Positions 1 to 6,402 are shown, counted from the first letter of the stretch. The stretch: 7,952 nt of DNA from Negativicutes bacterium (GCA_018058445.1 JAGOZY010000039.1:1-7952); one strand, 5' to 3'. Numbers and translations are program-made. The notes: generated by a model from the letters alone, not told the origin.

Positions 1-4
1 GCAT
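1..4 (-). CDS. Start of a further downstream gene (only start codon and one base present)
   Basis: An ATG reads on the minus strand at 4-2. It is preceded by a good Shine-Dalgarno sequence (GAGGAG, 19-14) with a 9-base spacer that begins right at the amidohydrolase stop codon. Such a tight stop/RBS/ATG arrangement is typical of the next gene in an operon. Nothing about the product can be said because only the first codon lies inside the window. A chance ATG is the alternative, but the placement makes it less likely. Confidence 0.55.
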
Positions 5-19
5 CGTTTTCCACTCCTC

Positions 20-1369
20 TCAAAAACGAATCGGTTTTCCATAGCGACCCGGCTGGATCTCATTTTGAAGAACAGCCAACTTTCCTGAGACAAAGACTGC
101 TTCAATTCCTTCCGGTGAAGCATCTGGTAGTCCGCGGTCCAGATAATCGGCTTTGTCTAAGATCATTTTTGGATCGAAAATAACAAAATCAGCGTCTGCT
201 CCAGCTTCCATCCGGCCTTTGTTGGCTAGGCCTAATGTTTCGGCAGGTAGCAAGGTAGACCTATAGATGGCTTCGATAAGTGTCAACTCCTGTCGCTCTC
301 GCACCATCTTTCGGAAGAACCGCGGAAATGATCCAGCAATTTGCGGGTGTCCTTCGCCGGGCGCATACATACCGATGTCGGTGGAAGGCATTGACCAAGG
401 ATGGCGAAGAGCTTCATAGATTTCTTCTTCGACACCGCCACTAAATACAACGACAAAAGTCCGTTCTGTTTCCGCTCGGAGTTTTTTGTATAGAGCTTCA
501 TCCAGTCGGTTTCCTCGATGAGGTCCGGTAATTACTAGAATATCTTCAAGGGTAATGCCGGCAGATGCTAGATTATCTCGGTCAAAAAGTACCGCTTGGA
601 TGCCACTGGACCAAGAGATATACATGCCACTGTCGAGCCGGATATCTATTCCTTCGGCTCGCGCTTCATCAATAATTTTGAGAGCTTCACCGACAATACC
701 TGTACCATATTGGTAGACAAAGTGGGAGACTTGAGTCCGAGCACCTGTCCGGCGGGAGATCTCCACTACTTCGCGAAGCGAATCCAAATCGTGAATGCTT
801 TTCAACCTAGTATCCACTGAAACGACTCGCCCAGCGTCAGCAACAATCTGACTCAGCCGCATAACTTCTTCCTCGGAGCTACCCGGCATATAGGCAAGGC
901 CAAGGGAAATCCCGCAAGCTCCATCAGCCAGTGCTTTGCGCACATGCTCTTCCATAATCTTCACTTGCTCTGGTGTAGCCGGGTCATAAGGAGTCGCAAA
1001 GCCAAGTTCTCTTCTCAGTGTCGAGTGTCCGATAAACGAAGCTTGATGAATGACAAAGCCTTTTTCATTCTGCTCAGCAAAAAAAACGCCTAAATCAAAC
1101 GGACTGCCACCGCAGTTTCCACCAATTGTTGTCGTAATTCCTTGGCGGGCAGAAAGCTCTCCACTATAATCCGATCCACTTACATGGCTGTGGATATCGA
1201 TAAATCCTGGCGAAACGACTTGTCCTTTCGCATCAAAAGTGCTTTTTCCGCTCAACGGTTCTCCGCTAATGGCAGCAATTTTTCCTTGGTTGATTCCAAT
1301 ATGGCCCATTTGTAGAATTTTTGTCGACGGATTGGCCAATAATCCGTTACTAATTACTTGATCAAACAT
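20..1369 (-). CDS. D-aminoacylase-like amidohydrolase (N-acyl-D-amino-acid deacylase family)
   Basis: This is a 449-residue cytoplasmic metal-dependent amidohydrolase with no signal peptide. Family members hydrolyse N-acyl-D-amino acids or related amides; the substrate here is not determinable. The N-terminal beta-sandwich leads into the metal motif GFIDIHSHV (H60, H62). After it come GGNCGG with the family cysteine (C86), TQVSH (H216) and STDIG with the catalytic-type Asp (D331). Then HPQIAGSFPRFF, LPAETLGL, and the closing GRMEAGADADFVIFDP strand all match the family. Two places depart from it: the usual THxR motif reads VSVDTR, giving Asp186 in place of His, and the usual DxYPY segment reads LDSGMY. 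The length is slightly below the usual 480 or so residues. The RBS is weak (GTGGGGA), but this ATG gives the full N-terminal strand. The gene has its own promoter and is followed closely by another start, so it probably heads an operon leaving the window. Family assignment is firm; specificity is open. Confidence 0.9.
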   Translation of the reverse strand: MFDQVISNGLLANPSTKILQMGHIGINQGKIAAISGEPLSGKSTFDAKGQVVSPGFIDIHSHVSGSDYSGELSARQGITTTIGGNCGGSPFDLGVFFAEQNEKGFVIHQASFIGHSTLRRELGFATPYDPATPEQVKIMEEHVRKALADGACGISLGLAYMPGSSEEEVMRLSQIVADAGRVVSVDTRLKSIHDLDSLREVVEISRRTGARTQVSHFVYQYGTGIVGEALKIIDEARAEGIDIRLDSGMYISWSSGIQAVLFDRDNLASAGITLEDILVITGPHRGNRLDEALYKKLRAETERTFVVVFSGGVEEEIYEALRHPWSMPSTDIGMYAPGEGHPQIAGSFPRFFRKMVRERQELTLIEAIYRSTLLPAETLGLANKGRMEAGADADFVIFDPKMILDKADYLDRGLPDASPEGIEAVFVSGKLAVLQNEIQPGRYGKPIRF

Positions 1370-1428
1370 TTTATCCCCACTTACATTCTAGAGAGTCTGC
1401 TTAATTTGAATTTTTTCTTAATGTCACT

Positions 1429-1457
1429 ATTATATCCTATTCCGAGTGATTTGGTAA
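1429..1457 (-). promoter_or_regulatory. Predicted sigma-A-type promoter of the amidohydrolase gene
   Basis: On the minus strand, TTACCA (1457-1452) is followed after 17 bases by a perfect TATAAT (1434-1429). The expected start is near 1422, giving a leader of about 50 bases before the ATG at 1369. It lies just beyond the terminator of the upstream usp gene, which supports independent transcription of the amidohydrolase. No copy of the AACTGG/CCAGTT operator seen upstream of gntR is present here. Confidence 0.6.
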
Positions 1458-1476
1458 GAAATTTATTTGCAAGGAT

Positions 1477-1511
1477 AAAAAAACGACCTCTTTCGCGAAA
1501 GAGATCGTTTT
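1477..1511 (-). terminator. Intrinsic terminator of the distal usp gene
   Basis: The inverted repeat at 1480-1511 pairs AAAACGA with TCGTTTT and CTCTTTCG with CGAAAGAG, with a single mismatch and almost no loop beyond the central CGCG. On the minus strand the stem runs into a T-tract (the A-run at 1477-1483). It begins about 14 bases after the usp stop codon at 1525-1527, as expected for a terminator of that gene. Confidence 0.85.
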
Positions 1512-1524
1512 GGTTTTGGCATAT

Positions 1525-1956
1525 TTATTTAACAACCATCACTGGACAAGGGGCATTTTCTACGAGATAACGGCTTACGCTACCGAGGAAAAGTCGTTTT
1601 AAGGTGCCATGACCACGTCCTCCAACGATGACGATATCTGGTTTGGTTTTTTCAATGAACTCGAGGGCTTGATCGGCTGGATTGCCAATCTCATTAAAGG
1701 CTTCAGCTTTAACTGTGGATGGAACTTTTGCTTTGGCAGAATCTAGGACACTCTGTCCAGTTGCTTCCAAAGCTTTTTTTACTTCTGTTAAAAATGGTTC
1801 TGGTAAATCACTAAAGTGTTCAAATCGATCTTCGGTGATCACCACATGGAAAAGACTGAGCTCATAATTTGCTTCTTGGGCAAGTTCTATTGCTTTATCT
1901 AGTGCACGATTAGAGTTTTCTGAACCATCAACAAGTACAAGAATTTTTTTAGTCAT
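1525..1956 (-). CDS. Universal stress protein, UspA family (copy 1)
   Basis: A 143-residue single-domain Usp protein, the usual family length, predicted to be cytoplasmic and to act as an ATP-binding homodimer in stress or starvation survival. The N-terminal strand MTKKILVLVDGS carries the Asp (D10) that contacts nucleotide. Near the C-terminus the motif G-x2-G-x9-GS is intact (GGRG then GS, about residues 112-126), followed by CPVMVV, so this is an ATP-binding subtype. By hand alignment about 90 of 143 positions are identical to the neighbouring copy at 2146-2580. The most conserved parts are the first 12 and last 20 residues, and the helix around residues 50-70 is the most diverged. The RBS AGGAGGG lies 7 bases before the ATG. 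It has its own promoter and terminator, so it is probably monocistronic. Confidence 0.95.
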   Translation of the reverse strand: MTKKILVLVDGSENSNRALDKAIELAQEANYELSLFHVVITEDRFEHFSDLPEPFLTEVKKALEATGQSVLDSAKAKVPSTVKAEAFNEIGNPADQALEFIEKTKPDIVIVGGRGHGTLKRLFLGSVSRYLVENAPCPVMVVK

Positions 1957-2032
1957 GCGAAATCCCTCCTACTATATGCTATTAAAAGACTCAAATTGAG
2001 ATAGACTGTAAAATAGTTTAGCCCTCTCTTTA

Positions 2033-2061
2033 ATGGTAGTACAAAAACAGTTTTTAGACAA
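2033..2061 (-). promoter_or_regulatory. Predicted promoter of usp copy 1
   Basis: On the minus strand, TTGTCT (2061-2056), a 17-base spacer, then TACCAT (2038-2033). The segment aligns over about 41 bases with the promoter of the other usp copy: both share AAAAACTG in the spacer, TGTACTAC before the -10, and an AAAG-A-A/G-AGGG tract after it. This conservation across otherwise diverged intergenic DNA supports function better than the hexamers alone. The leader is about 70 bases. Confidence 0.6.
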
Positions 2062-2108
2062 TAATTAATTTTAATTTTTCATTTATATTTAATAAATAGT
2101 TTTTAAGC

Positions 2109-2146
2109 AAATAAAAAGTCCCTTGAATTCAAGGGACTTTTTATTT
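2109..2146 (-). terminator. Terminator of usp copy 2, a perfect 38-base palindrome
   Basis: Positions 2109-2146 form an uninterrupted palindrome centred on GAATTC, with CCCTTG/CAAGGG arms flanked by A- and T-runs. It starts at the very stop codon of usp copy 2 (2146-2148). The central stem followed by TTTTTATTT on the minus strand is a classic intrinsic terminator. Because it is symmetric it would also work on the plus strand. Confidence 0.9.
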
Positions 2147-2580
2147 TATTTTACAACCATCACTGGACAAGGAGCATTTTCAACAAGGTAGCGGCTTACA
2201 CTGCCAAGTAAGAGACGTTTTAACTTCCCAAGTCCACGACTACCAATGATCGCCATGTCTGGTTTCGTGGTTTCAATAAATTCTAGTGCTCGACCGGCAG
2301 GACTACCCATCTCGAGAAAAGTTTCCACTTTAATAGACGCAGGAACTTTTGCTTTGGCAGCCTCTAGCACAAGATTTCCTTCATCTTGCAGGTGTTCCAT
2401 CGCTTCTTGAGGAAGTAGCACGTTAGGCAGTGCACTATATTCTCCAATTCGATCTTCCGTATTAACGATATGGAGAAGGTTCAGTTCATATTTAGCTGCC
2501 GTCGCAATTTCTATGGCTCGATCTAATGCTAGATCTGAATGCATCGAACCATCTACGAGAACAAGAATTTTTTTAGTCAT
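2146..2580 (-). CDS. Universal stress protein, UspA family (copy 2)
   Basis: A 144-residue UspA-type protein, a tandem paralogue of the gene at 1525-1956 with one extra residue in the middle helix. It has the same N-terminus MTKKILVLVDGS and an intact nucleotide-binding motif G-x2-G-x9-GS (GSRG then GS), ending in CPVMVVK. It is expected to be a cytoplasmic ATP-binding dimer. The start is set by an AGGAGGG RBS 7 bases upstream, and the first bases of the leader (GGGATT/GGGATTT then CGC) match those of copy 1. It lies downstream of the permease operon but is separated from it by a terminator and has its own promoter. A role in transport or catabolism of the adjacent operon is not indicated. 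Confidence 0.95.
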   Translation of the reverse strand: MTKKILVLVDGSMHSDLALDRAIEIATAAKYELNLLHIVNTEDRIGEYSALPNVLLPQEAMEHLQDEGNLVLEAAKAKVPASIKVETFLEMGSPAGRALEFIETTKPDMAIIGSRGLGKLKRLLLGSVSRYLVENAPCPVMVVK

Positions 2581-2654
2581 CGCGAATCCCTCCTATGCTT
2601 TCTTGGGTTAGAAGCTTTCAGATGTTTATCTAATTTCTCCTACCCCTTTCTTTC

Positions 2655-2683
2655 ATAGTAGTACACATAGCAGTTTTTCGCAA
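2655..2683 (-). promoter_or_regulatory. Predicted promoter of usp copy 2
   Basis: On the minus strand, TTGCGA (2683-2678), a 17-base spacer, then TACTAT (2660-2655). The layout and surrounding sequence are the same as for usp copy 1 (AAAACTG in the spacer, GTGTACTAC before the -10, GAAAGAAAGGGG after it). The leader to the ATG at 2580 is about 70 bases. The shared block suggests both genes respond to the same input. Confidence 0.6.
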
Positions 2684-2694
2684 TAAATATCTCA

Positions 2695-2706
2695 AATGTA
2701 TACATT
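2695..2706. promoter_or_regulatory. Palindrome AATGTATACATT upstream of the usp copy 2 promoter
   Basis: This perfect 12-base palindrome lies about 12 bases upstream of the -35 hexamer of usp copy 2, between that promoter and the permease terminator. TGTATACA cores are common in operators of GntR/FCD-type repressors, but the regulator-gene operator in this window has a different sequence. The usp copy 1 promoter has no equivalent. The site could be chance in AT-rich DNA. Confidence 0.25.
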
Positions 2707-2714
2707 GTTATTCA

Positions 2715-2743
2715 GAAAAAAGCCCTCTTCAAACGAAGAGGGC
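2715..2743 (-). terminator. Intrinsic terminator of the gntR-hydrolase-permease operon
   Basis: The 9-bp stem GCCCTCTTC / GAAGAGGGC (2722-2730 with 2735-2743) has an AAAC loop on the plus strand. On the minus strand the stem is followed at once by a T-tract (the A-run at 2716-2721). It lies about 40 bases after the permease stop codon and closes the operon. Confidence 0.9.
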
Positions 2744-2783
2744 GTAAACCAACATTTTTGTAGGTTCGATTGACGAAAATCTA

Positions 2784-4034
2784 TTAAGCGATGAAGGTCA
2801 GCAGGAAAGATACCACTAAACCAGCGAGCATCGAAGGTCGTTGGAATTTATTCGCTGTTTTAACATCTGATCCTGGAATAACCGGAATAATTGTAGGAAG
2901 GGAAGTAACAGGTCCACCAGTCAGATATAGTTGCATAATCGCTGCGCCACCGACGGCTGCAACAGTTGTTGCAAATGGATCTACACCCATGCCTAAAATG
3001 ATTTGGACAAATGGGAGTACGATAACTGCAGAAGCTGCGTTCGATTGAGTAATCAATCCAGCCAGAGCAGATACAACGAACAGCAATTGAACTGGTGCTA
3101 GTTCCAAATAAGGGGTCAGGTATTTTGCAACAAGAGTGACAAGACCAATTTTATTGATAACAGCCGACATAAATAGGAAGCTGATAATCGCAACAAGTGG
3201 TGTTGAAATTTTTGTTACTCCAGAAATCATCGCTTTTTCGCCTTCAGCTAAATTGGTTCGGGTCAAAGCAATAACGACTAGAGAAGCGAGCACTCCAACT
3301 AAGAAGATTGGAAGGCCTGCGCAAAATCCGATAACTAGAATCGCAAACGATCCAAATGATTTCCAAACCAAAGTTGGGTCTAGATAATCTTCTTCCCCCG
3401 GTCCAACTGGTGGATGAAGAGGCTTTCCTTCAGCAATCATGGATTTCTTAGCTCGATAGTAATTCACAATAAAGATGGTAGCTCCAGCAATCAAGCCATA
3501 CAAGTTGATCATTCCAAATTGAACGCCTGTAAGAGCTATAATTGCGAGAAACGTTGGGTGGGTAAATCCAGCAAGATTTGAAAGTTGAGCTGCATAACCA
3601 TGAGTCGCTGCCGCTTTATTCGGATCAAGACCTAATTTAACCGACGCAGGTCCGGTTACTGCTGCGGTGATTGCTGGTTGAGTGAAAGATGTTAAAGCAC
3701 CAATGACTCCTGCTGCAACGCCACCAGCGGTTGCAACACCAGGTCCGCCGCCCAATTTACGTCCAACTTCCATAATTTTTCGAATAATAATATCGAGATA
3801 TCCACACTTCTCAAGAATACCAATGAATAACAGAACTCCGAGCATGTCTACAATGACAGGGCTTAGGGCTGATGTTATCAACTTTGAAATCGTTACATCC
3901 GCTTTACCAGTCAATGGGAAACCCGCCGCCAGCGAAGCTGCGACAGAACCAATAATGGCTGTAAGATACAGAGGGGTTCGACCTGTAATCATCAGAATCA
4001 GGGTTAGTAGCATAATAATTTGAGCAATTTCCAT
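2784..4034 (-). CDS. Ion-transporter-superfamily permease, substrate unknown
   Basis: A 416-residue, very hydrophobic inner-membrane protein with roughly 10-11 membrane segments and a hydrophilic central loop at about residues 193-222. The two halves repeat each other: LLFIGILEKCGYLDIII (68-84) resembles FLFMSAVINKIGLVTLV (286-302). The small-residue hairpin TSFTQPAITAAVTGP (115-129) resembles TQSNAASAVIVLP (329-341). This two-fold design with paired re-entrant hairpins is typical of the ion-transporter superfamily (GntP, CitMHS, DcuC and related carboxylate or gluconate carriers, usually cation-coupled). I cannot fix the family with certainty. The RBS GGAGG lies 6 bases before the ATG. As last gene of the operon it probably imports the compound that the upstream hydrolase or DUF2848 protein acts on, or exports a product. 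A 116-base gap with a hairpin separates it from DUF2848, so its expression may differ from that of the other genes. Confidence 0.85.
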   Translation of the reverse strand: MEIAQIIMLLTLILMITGRTPLYLTAIIGSVAASLAAGFPLTGKADVTISKLITSALSPVIVDMLGVLLFIGILEKCGYLDIIIRKIMEVGRKLGGGPGVATAGGVAAGVIGALTSFTQPAITAAVTGPASVKLGLDPNKAAATHGYAAQLSNLAGFTHPTFLAIIALTGVQFGMINLYGLIAGATIFIVNYYRAKKSMIAEGKPLHPPVGPGEEDYLDPTLVWKSFGSFAILVIGFCAGLPIFLVGVLASLVVIALTRTNLAEGEKAMISGVTKISTPLVAIISFLFMSAVINKIGLVTLVAKYLTPYLELAPVQLLFVVSALAGLITQSNAASAVIVLPFVQIILGMGVDPFATTVAAVGGAAIMQLYLTGGPVTSLPTIIPVIPGSDVKTANKFQRPSMLAGLVVSFLLTFIA

Positions 4035-4057
4035 GTTTTCCCTCCATTTTCAAATCT

Positions 4058-4121
4058 AAAAAAGAGCCCACAATTTAGTCAAGAGTCTGCTATACAATAA
4101 CTTACTCTCAACTAAATCGTG
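4058..4121 (-). promoter_or_regulatory. Long intercistronic RNA hairpin with nearby U-tract
   Basis: Between the DUF2848 gene and the permease, 4104-4121 pairs with 4069-4086 on the minus-strand transcript as an uninterrupted 18-bp stem with a 17-base loop. Three of the pairs (4072/4118, 4080/4110, 4081/4109) are G-U wobbles that exist only in the minus-strand RNA and are mismatches in the other direction. Five bases after the stem comes a six-U run (4063-4058), then the permease RBS. It may be a partial terminator, an attenuator, or a processing and stability element. The offset U-tract argues against a standard strong terminator. Confidence 0.55.
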
Positions 4122-4150
4122 AAAATAAATCACCTTACTACGGGTAAAAG

Positions 4151-4840
4151 TTATTCGACCCCTTCGCCAATCACTTCTACATCATACTGATGGCTAAGTT
4201 TTCGTCCGAGGACTGGGTCAGTTAGCTCGCAACGGAACCAGTCACCATAAACGAATCCATCCACTACAGGAACAGTTCCTGAGAAGAGGATTGCATTTTT
4301 CAGGTCTGGATAGTCTTCAGCGACAGCTTTTAAGATATCTTCGACTTTCATGATGCCTGCAACAGAACCATCTTGATAGATGAATTCTTTTCCATCTTTT
4401 TTCTGCCAAGATTGAAGTTTGATTTGATCCCAGTGATCTTTCACTTCAGCATAAGGCCAAAGGACAGGTCCCATTGGCTTTGGACAAATTTGCTTCGCTT
4501 TGCTGATCCCCACAGTTTCGAGTCCTCGATCTGTGTGATCGCTTCCTACACCAATGTAGATTTCACCATCATGGAGAACGAGCAGAAATTCTGCTTCGCC
4601 ACTGCTTTCGCGACCAATTACTTGAATTTTTTCTTTTTTGGTTAAGCTATTGGTGGAGCATGGGTACATAATTGGAGTTTTTGATGGTGGTCGTACACCG
4701 ATTTCAGCCAGCTCATCAATATGATGTTTGACTGCTGCTTGATCCCGTCCGGCAAAACCGACAGCGATCAGCGTATTATAGTGTACATGAATTTCACGAG
4801 TCCCTTCCCGGCTCACTACAGAAAAAGTTTGCATATCCAT
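4151..4840 (-). CDS. DUF2848 family protein
   Basis: A 229-residue soluble protein matching the DUF2848 family, whose function is not established to my knowledge; full length for that family. Recognisable features are the motif GSDHTDR (99-105) after a strand IYIGVG, the segment MYPCSTNSLT (58-67), and the C-terminal LFSGTVPVVDGF (185-196). The acidic/His motif and the beta-rich pattern recall fumarylacetoacetate-hydrolase-like metal enzymes, which is only a resemblance. An AGGAGG RBS 8 bases upstream selects the first ATG (4840) over the second two codons in. It begins 34 bases after the nitrilase stop and is surely cotranscribed with it. Co-occurrence with a C-N hydrolase, a permease and a GntR repressor suggests an enzymatic or binding role in the same catabolic path. 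Confidence 0.85.
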   Translation of the reverse strand: MDMQTFSVVSREGTREIHVHYNTLIAVGFAGRDQAAVKHHIDELAEIGVRPPSKTPIMYPCSTNSLTKKEKIQVIGRESSGEAEFLLVLHDGEIYIGVGSDHTDRGLETVGISKAKQICPKPMGPVLWPYAEVKDHWDQIKLQSWQKKDGKEFIYQDGSVAGIMKVEDILKAVAEDYPDLKNAILFSGTVPVVDGFVYGDWFRCELTDPVLGRKLSHQYDVEVIGEGVE

Positions 4841-4874
4841 TTAAAATTCCTCCTCTTTTCTCTCTAAACACTTT

Positions 4875-5660
4875 TTATTTTAATTCATACAATTCTGGGC
4901 GGCGATCTCTGAACACATTAATTCGTTCTCTAATATCTTTAATGATTGAAAAATCAAGCTCACCGGTCACTACTTCTTCGTTGTCCCCAGCCTCAACAAT
5001 CGTCTCACCCCATGGATTGACCATTTGTGAATGTCCGCAAAAATGCAACTCATAGGCTTTTCCGGCTTGGTTGACTGATACAACAAAGAATTGGTTTTCA
5101 ATGGCCCTAACTTGAGCCAGCAGTCGCCAGTGATTGAGTCTTGGATGAGGCCATGCTGCTGGAGCAAAAAGAACCTGAGCTCCTGCAAGGGCAGTCATTC
5201 GTACCCATTCACTAAAGCGAATATCATAGCAGATGATGCTTCCCATTTTTACTCCATCAAGTTCATATACTGCAATTTTATCTCCGGCTTGGAAGACCTG
5301 ATGCTCACCAGAAGGTGAGAAGAGATGGGCTTTGTCATACGAGGCAACAAGCTCACCTTGGCGATCATAGACGTATTGGCTATTAAAAATCTGATCTCCG
5401 ACTCGCCTTACGATTGATCCGCCTACAATATTTACTTGATATTTTTTCGCTTGGCTACTTAGAAATTCTTGGGCAATTTTCCCCTCTACATCCCCAATAT
5501 CTAGGGCATTTTTCGGAAAAAATCCGATATCCCAAAGCTCCGGTAAAACAATGACATCTGGATTTTGTGCGATCGCTTCTTCGATTCGCTGCTCCGCTTT
5601 TTTTAAGTTGGCCTCTCGATCCCCTAAAACAACTTCTAATTGAATTGCTGAAATCTTCAT
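4875..5660 (-). CDS. Carbon-nitrogen hydrolase, nitrilase superfamily (omega-amidase-like)
   Basis: A 261-residue cytoplasmic enzyme of the nitrilase/amidase superfamily, hydrolysing a C-N bond of a small amide, carbamoyl compound or nitrile. The whole catalytic set is visible: Glu41 in LPELWD, Lys110 in SYDKAHLFSPSGEH with the second Glu119, and Cys144 in SIICYDIRFSEW. The lack of extensions and the length close to 260 residues fit the stand-alone Nit2/YafV-type amidases better than large aliphatic nitrilases or N-carbamoyl-D-amino-acid hydrolases. Annotation at substrate level is not safe. The ATG overlaps the gntR stop in an ATGA (5660-5657), and the RBS AAGGAGG (5676-5670) lies inside the gntR end, so translation of the two is probably coupled. 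Confidence 0.93.
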   Translation of the reverse strand: MKISAIQLEVVLGDREANLKKAEQRIEEAIAQNPDVIVLPELWDIGFFPKNALDIGDVEGKIAQEFLSSQAKKYQVNIVGGSIVRRVGDQIFNSQYVYDRQGELVASYDKAHLFSPSGEHQVFQAGDKIAVYELDGVKMGSIICYDIRFSEWVRMTALAGAQVLFAPAAWPHPRLNHWRLLAQVRAIENQFFVVSVNQAGKAYELHFCGHSQMVNPWGETIVEAGDNEEVVTGELDFSIIKDIRERINVFRDRRPELYELK

Positions 5661-6337
5661 TTGGTTTTTCCTCCTTCTGAATCAAGCAAATCTACATGTC
5701 GCAGTAACGCCCGGCGTGTCTGGACCATGTGAGTCAGCATCGCCTGGCGAGCACTGTGTCCGTCTCGGCGTTTGAGTGCTTCTACAATTGCAGTATGCTC
5801 CTCAAGCGTCTCTTTGTAGCGATATCTTTCTTGAACCGCTTCTACGCCCAGTCGAAGATGGATATCTCTTAGATGTACCATAATCTCTCTCAGGCGGCGA
5901 TTTCCCGTAAGATTAGCTAAAAAAAGATGAAAGTCTTGATCAATGGAGATAAATTCTTTCCCATCATCTTCCCCGGCCAATTGCTTTTGTCTTTCAATCA
6001 ATGTTTCCAAGTAGGCTATTTCTGCATTTTCAAGCTTATGAGTTACAAGCTCCATAACCATTGGCTCAATGGCCATTCGTAATTGAAAAAGTTCCTCAAT
6101 GTCTTCTTTTGTTACAGGCAGTACGACTGCGCCCTTCCAAGGAACAACTGCAACCCAATACTCATTTTCAAGCATTTGAATAGCTTCACGGACCGGAGTC
6201 CGACTAACATCTAGCTCACTTGCTAGCTTACGCTCATTTAGAAGATCACCAGGCTTAAACTCCCGAGAGATGATCGCCTGCTTCAAACGATTGTAAACAG
6301 ATTTTTTATAAGCCGATGTTTTTTCTATTTTTTCCAT
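5657..6337 (-). CDS. GntR-family transcriptional regulator, FadR/FCD subfamily
   Basis: A 226-residue one-component regulator. The N-terminal winged helix (about 12-75) shows the GntR signature FKPGDLLNERKLASELDVSRTPVREAI. The C-terminal all-helical FCD effector domain (about 80-210) keeps the probable metal ligands D133 and H137 (DQDFH), H181 (EEHTAI) and H203 (LTHM), so it likely binds a carboxylate-type effector through a metal ion. The RBS AAGGAG lies 9 bases before the ATG. It is the first gene of the operon and sits behind a promoter carrying an inverted repeat at the start point, the arrangement of an autorepressor that is relieved by the pathway substrate. The regulated genes are most likely the nitrilase, DUF2848 and permease genes. 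Confidence 0.95.
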   Translation of the reverse strand: MEKIEKTSAYKKSVYNRLKQAIISREFKPGDLLNERKLASELDVSRTPVREAIQMLENEYWVAVVPWKGAVVLPVTKEDIEELFQLRMAIEPMVMELVTHKLENAEIAYLETLIERQKQLAGEDDGKEFISIDQDFHLFLANLTGNRRLREIMVHLRDIHLRLGVEAVQERYRYKETLEEHTAIVEALKRRDGHSARQAMLTHMVQTRRALLRHVDLLDSEGGKTK

Positions 6338-6378
6338 TTAATTCTTCTCCTTCGTGTGCACTCGAAAGAAATTCCCCA

Positions 6379-6394
6379 AACTGGTATGCCAGTT
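6379..6394. promoter_or_regulatory. Probable GntR-family operator, AACTGG-N4-CCAGTT
   Basis: A perfect inverted repeat of 6-bp arms around TATG gives the core CTGGTATGCCAG, close in form to known FadR/FCD operators (GGT...ACC-type palindromes). It covers about +2 to +17 of the predicted gntR promoter, where a bound dimer would block transcription. The gene it precedes encodes a GntR regulator, which makes autoregulation the natural reading. Confidence 0.7.
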
Positions 6395-6402
6395 CTATTT
6401 TT

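Noticed and set aside
1358..1570. Open plus-strand frame across the amidohydrolase-usp gap
   Set aside because: It overlaps both neighbouring genes and reads through the usp terminator stem. There is no RBS, and the product has no family resemblance.
2610..2625. Catabolite-response element (TGAAAGC... on the minus strand in the usp copy 2 leader)
   Set aside because: Only the left half resembles the cre consensus. The right half lacks the required inverted match.
3682..4023. Open plus-strand frame of 113 codons antisense to the permease gene
   Set aside because: It lies wholly within the permease coding region, has no RBS, and its proline/threonine-rich composition is what the reverse complement of membrane-protein codons gives.
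4060..4089. Internal promoter for the permease (TTGACT on the minus strand within the hairpin)
   Set aside because: The -35 is good, but the -10 at 17 bases (TTAGAT) is weak, and the sequence is better explained as the 3' arm of the RNA stem. It cannot be excluded.
4035..4150. Riboswitch or T-box leader before the permease
   Set aside because: Only one long stem and a U-run are visible. I found no T-box sequence and no known riboswitch core, and the region is short and intercistronic. It is kept as an unclassified hairpin instead.
5455..5685. Minus-strand frame of 76 codons spanning the gntR-nitrilase junction
   Set aside because: It overlaps the start of the nitrilase gene in a different frame. 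The nitrilase frame has all catalytic residues, so this one is a shadow.
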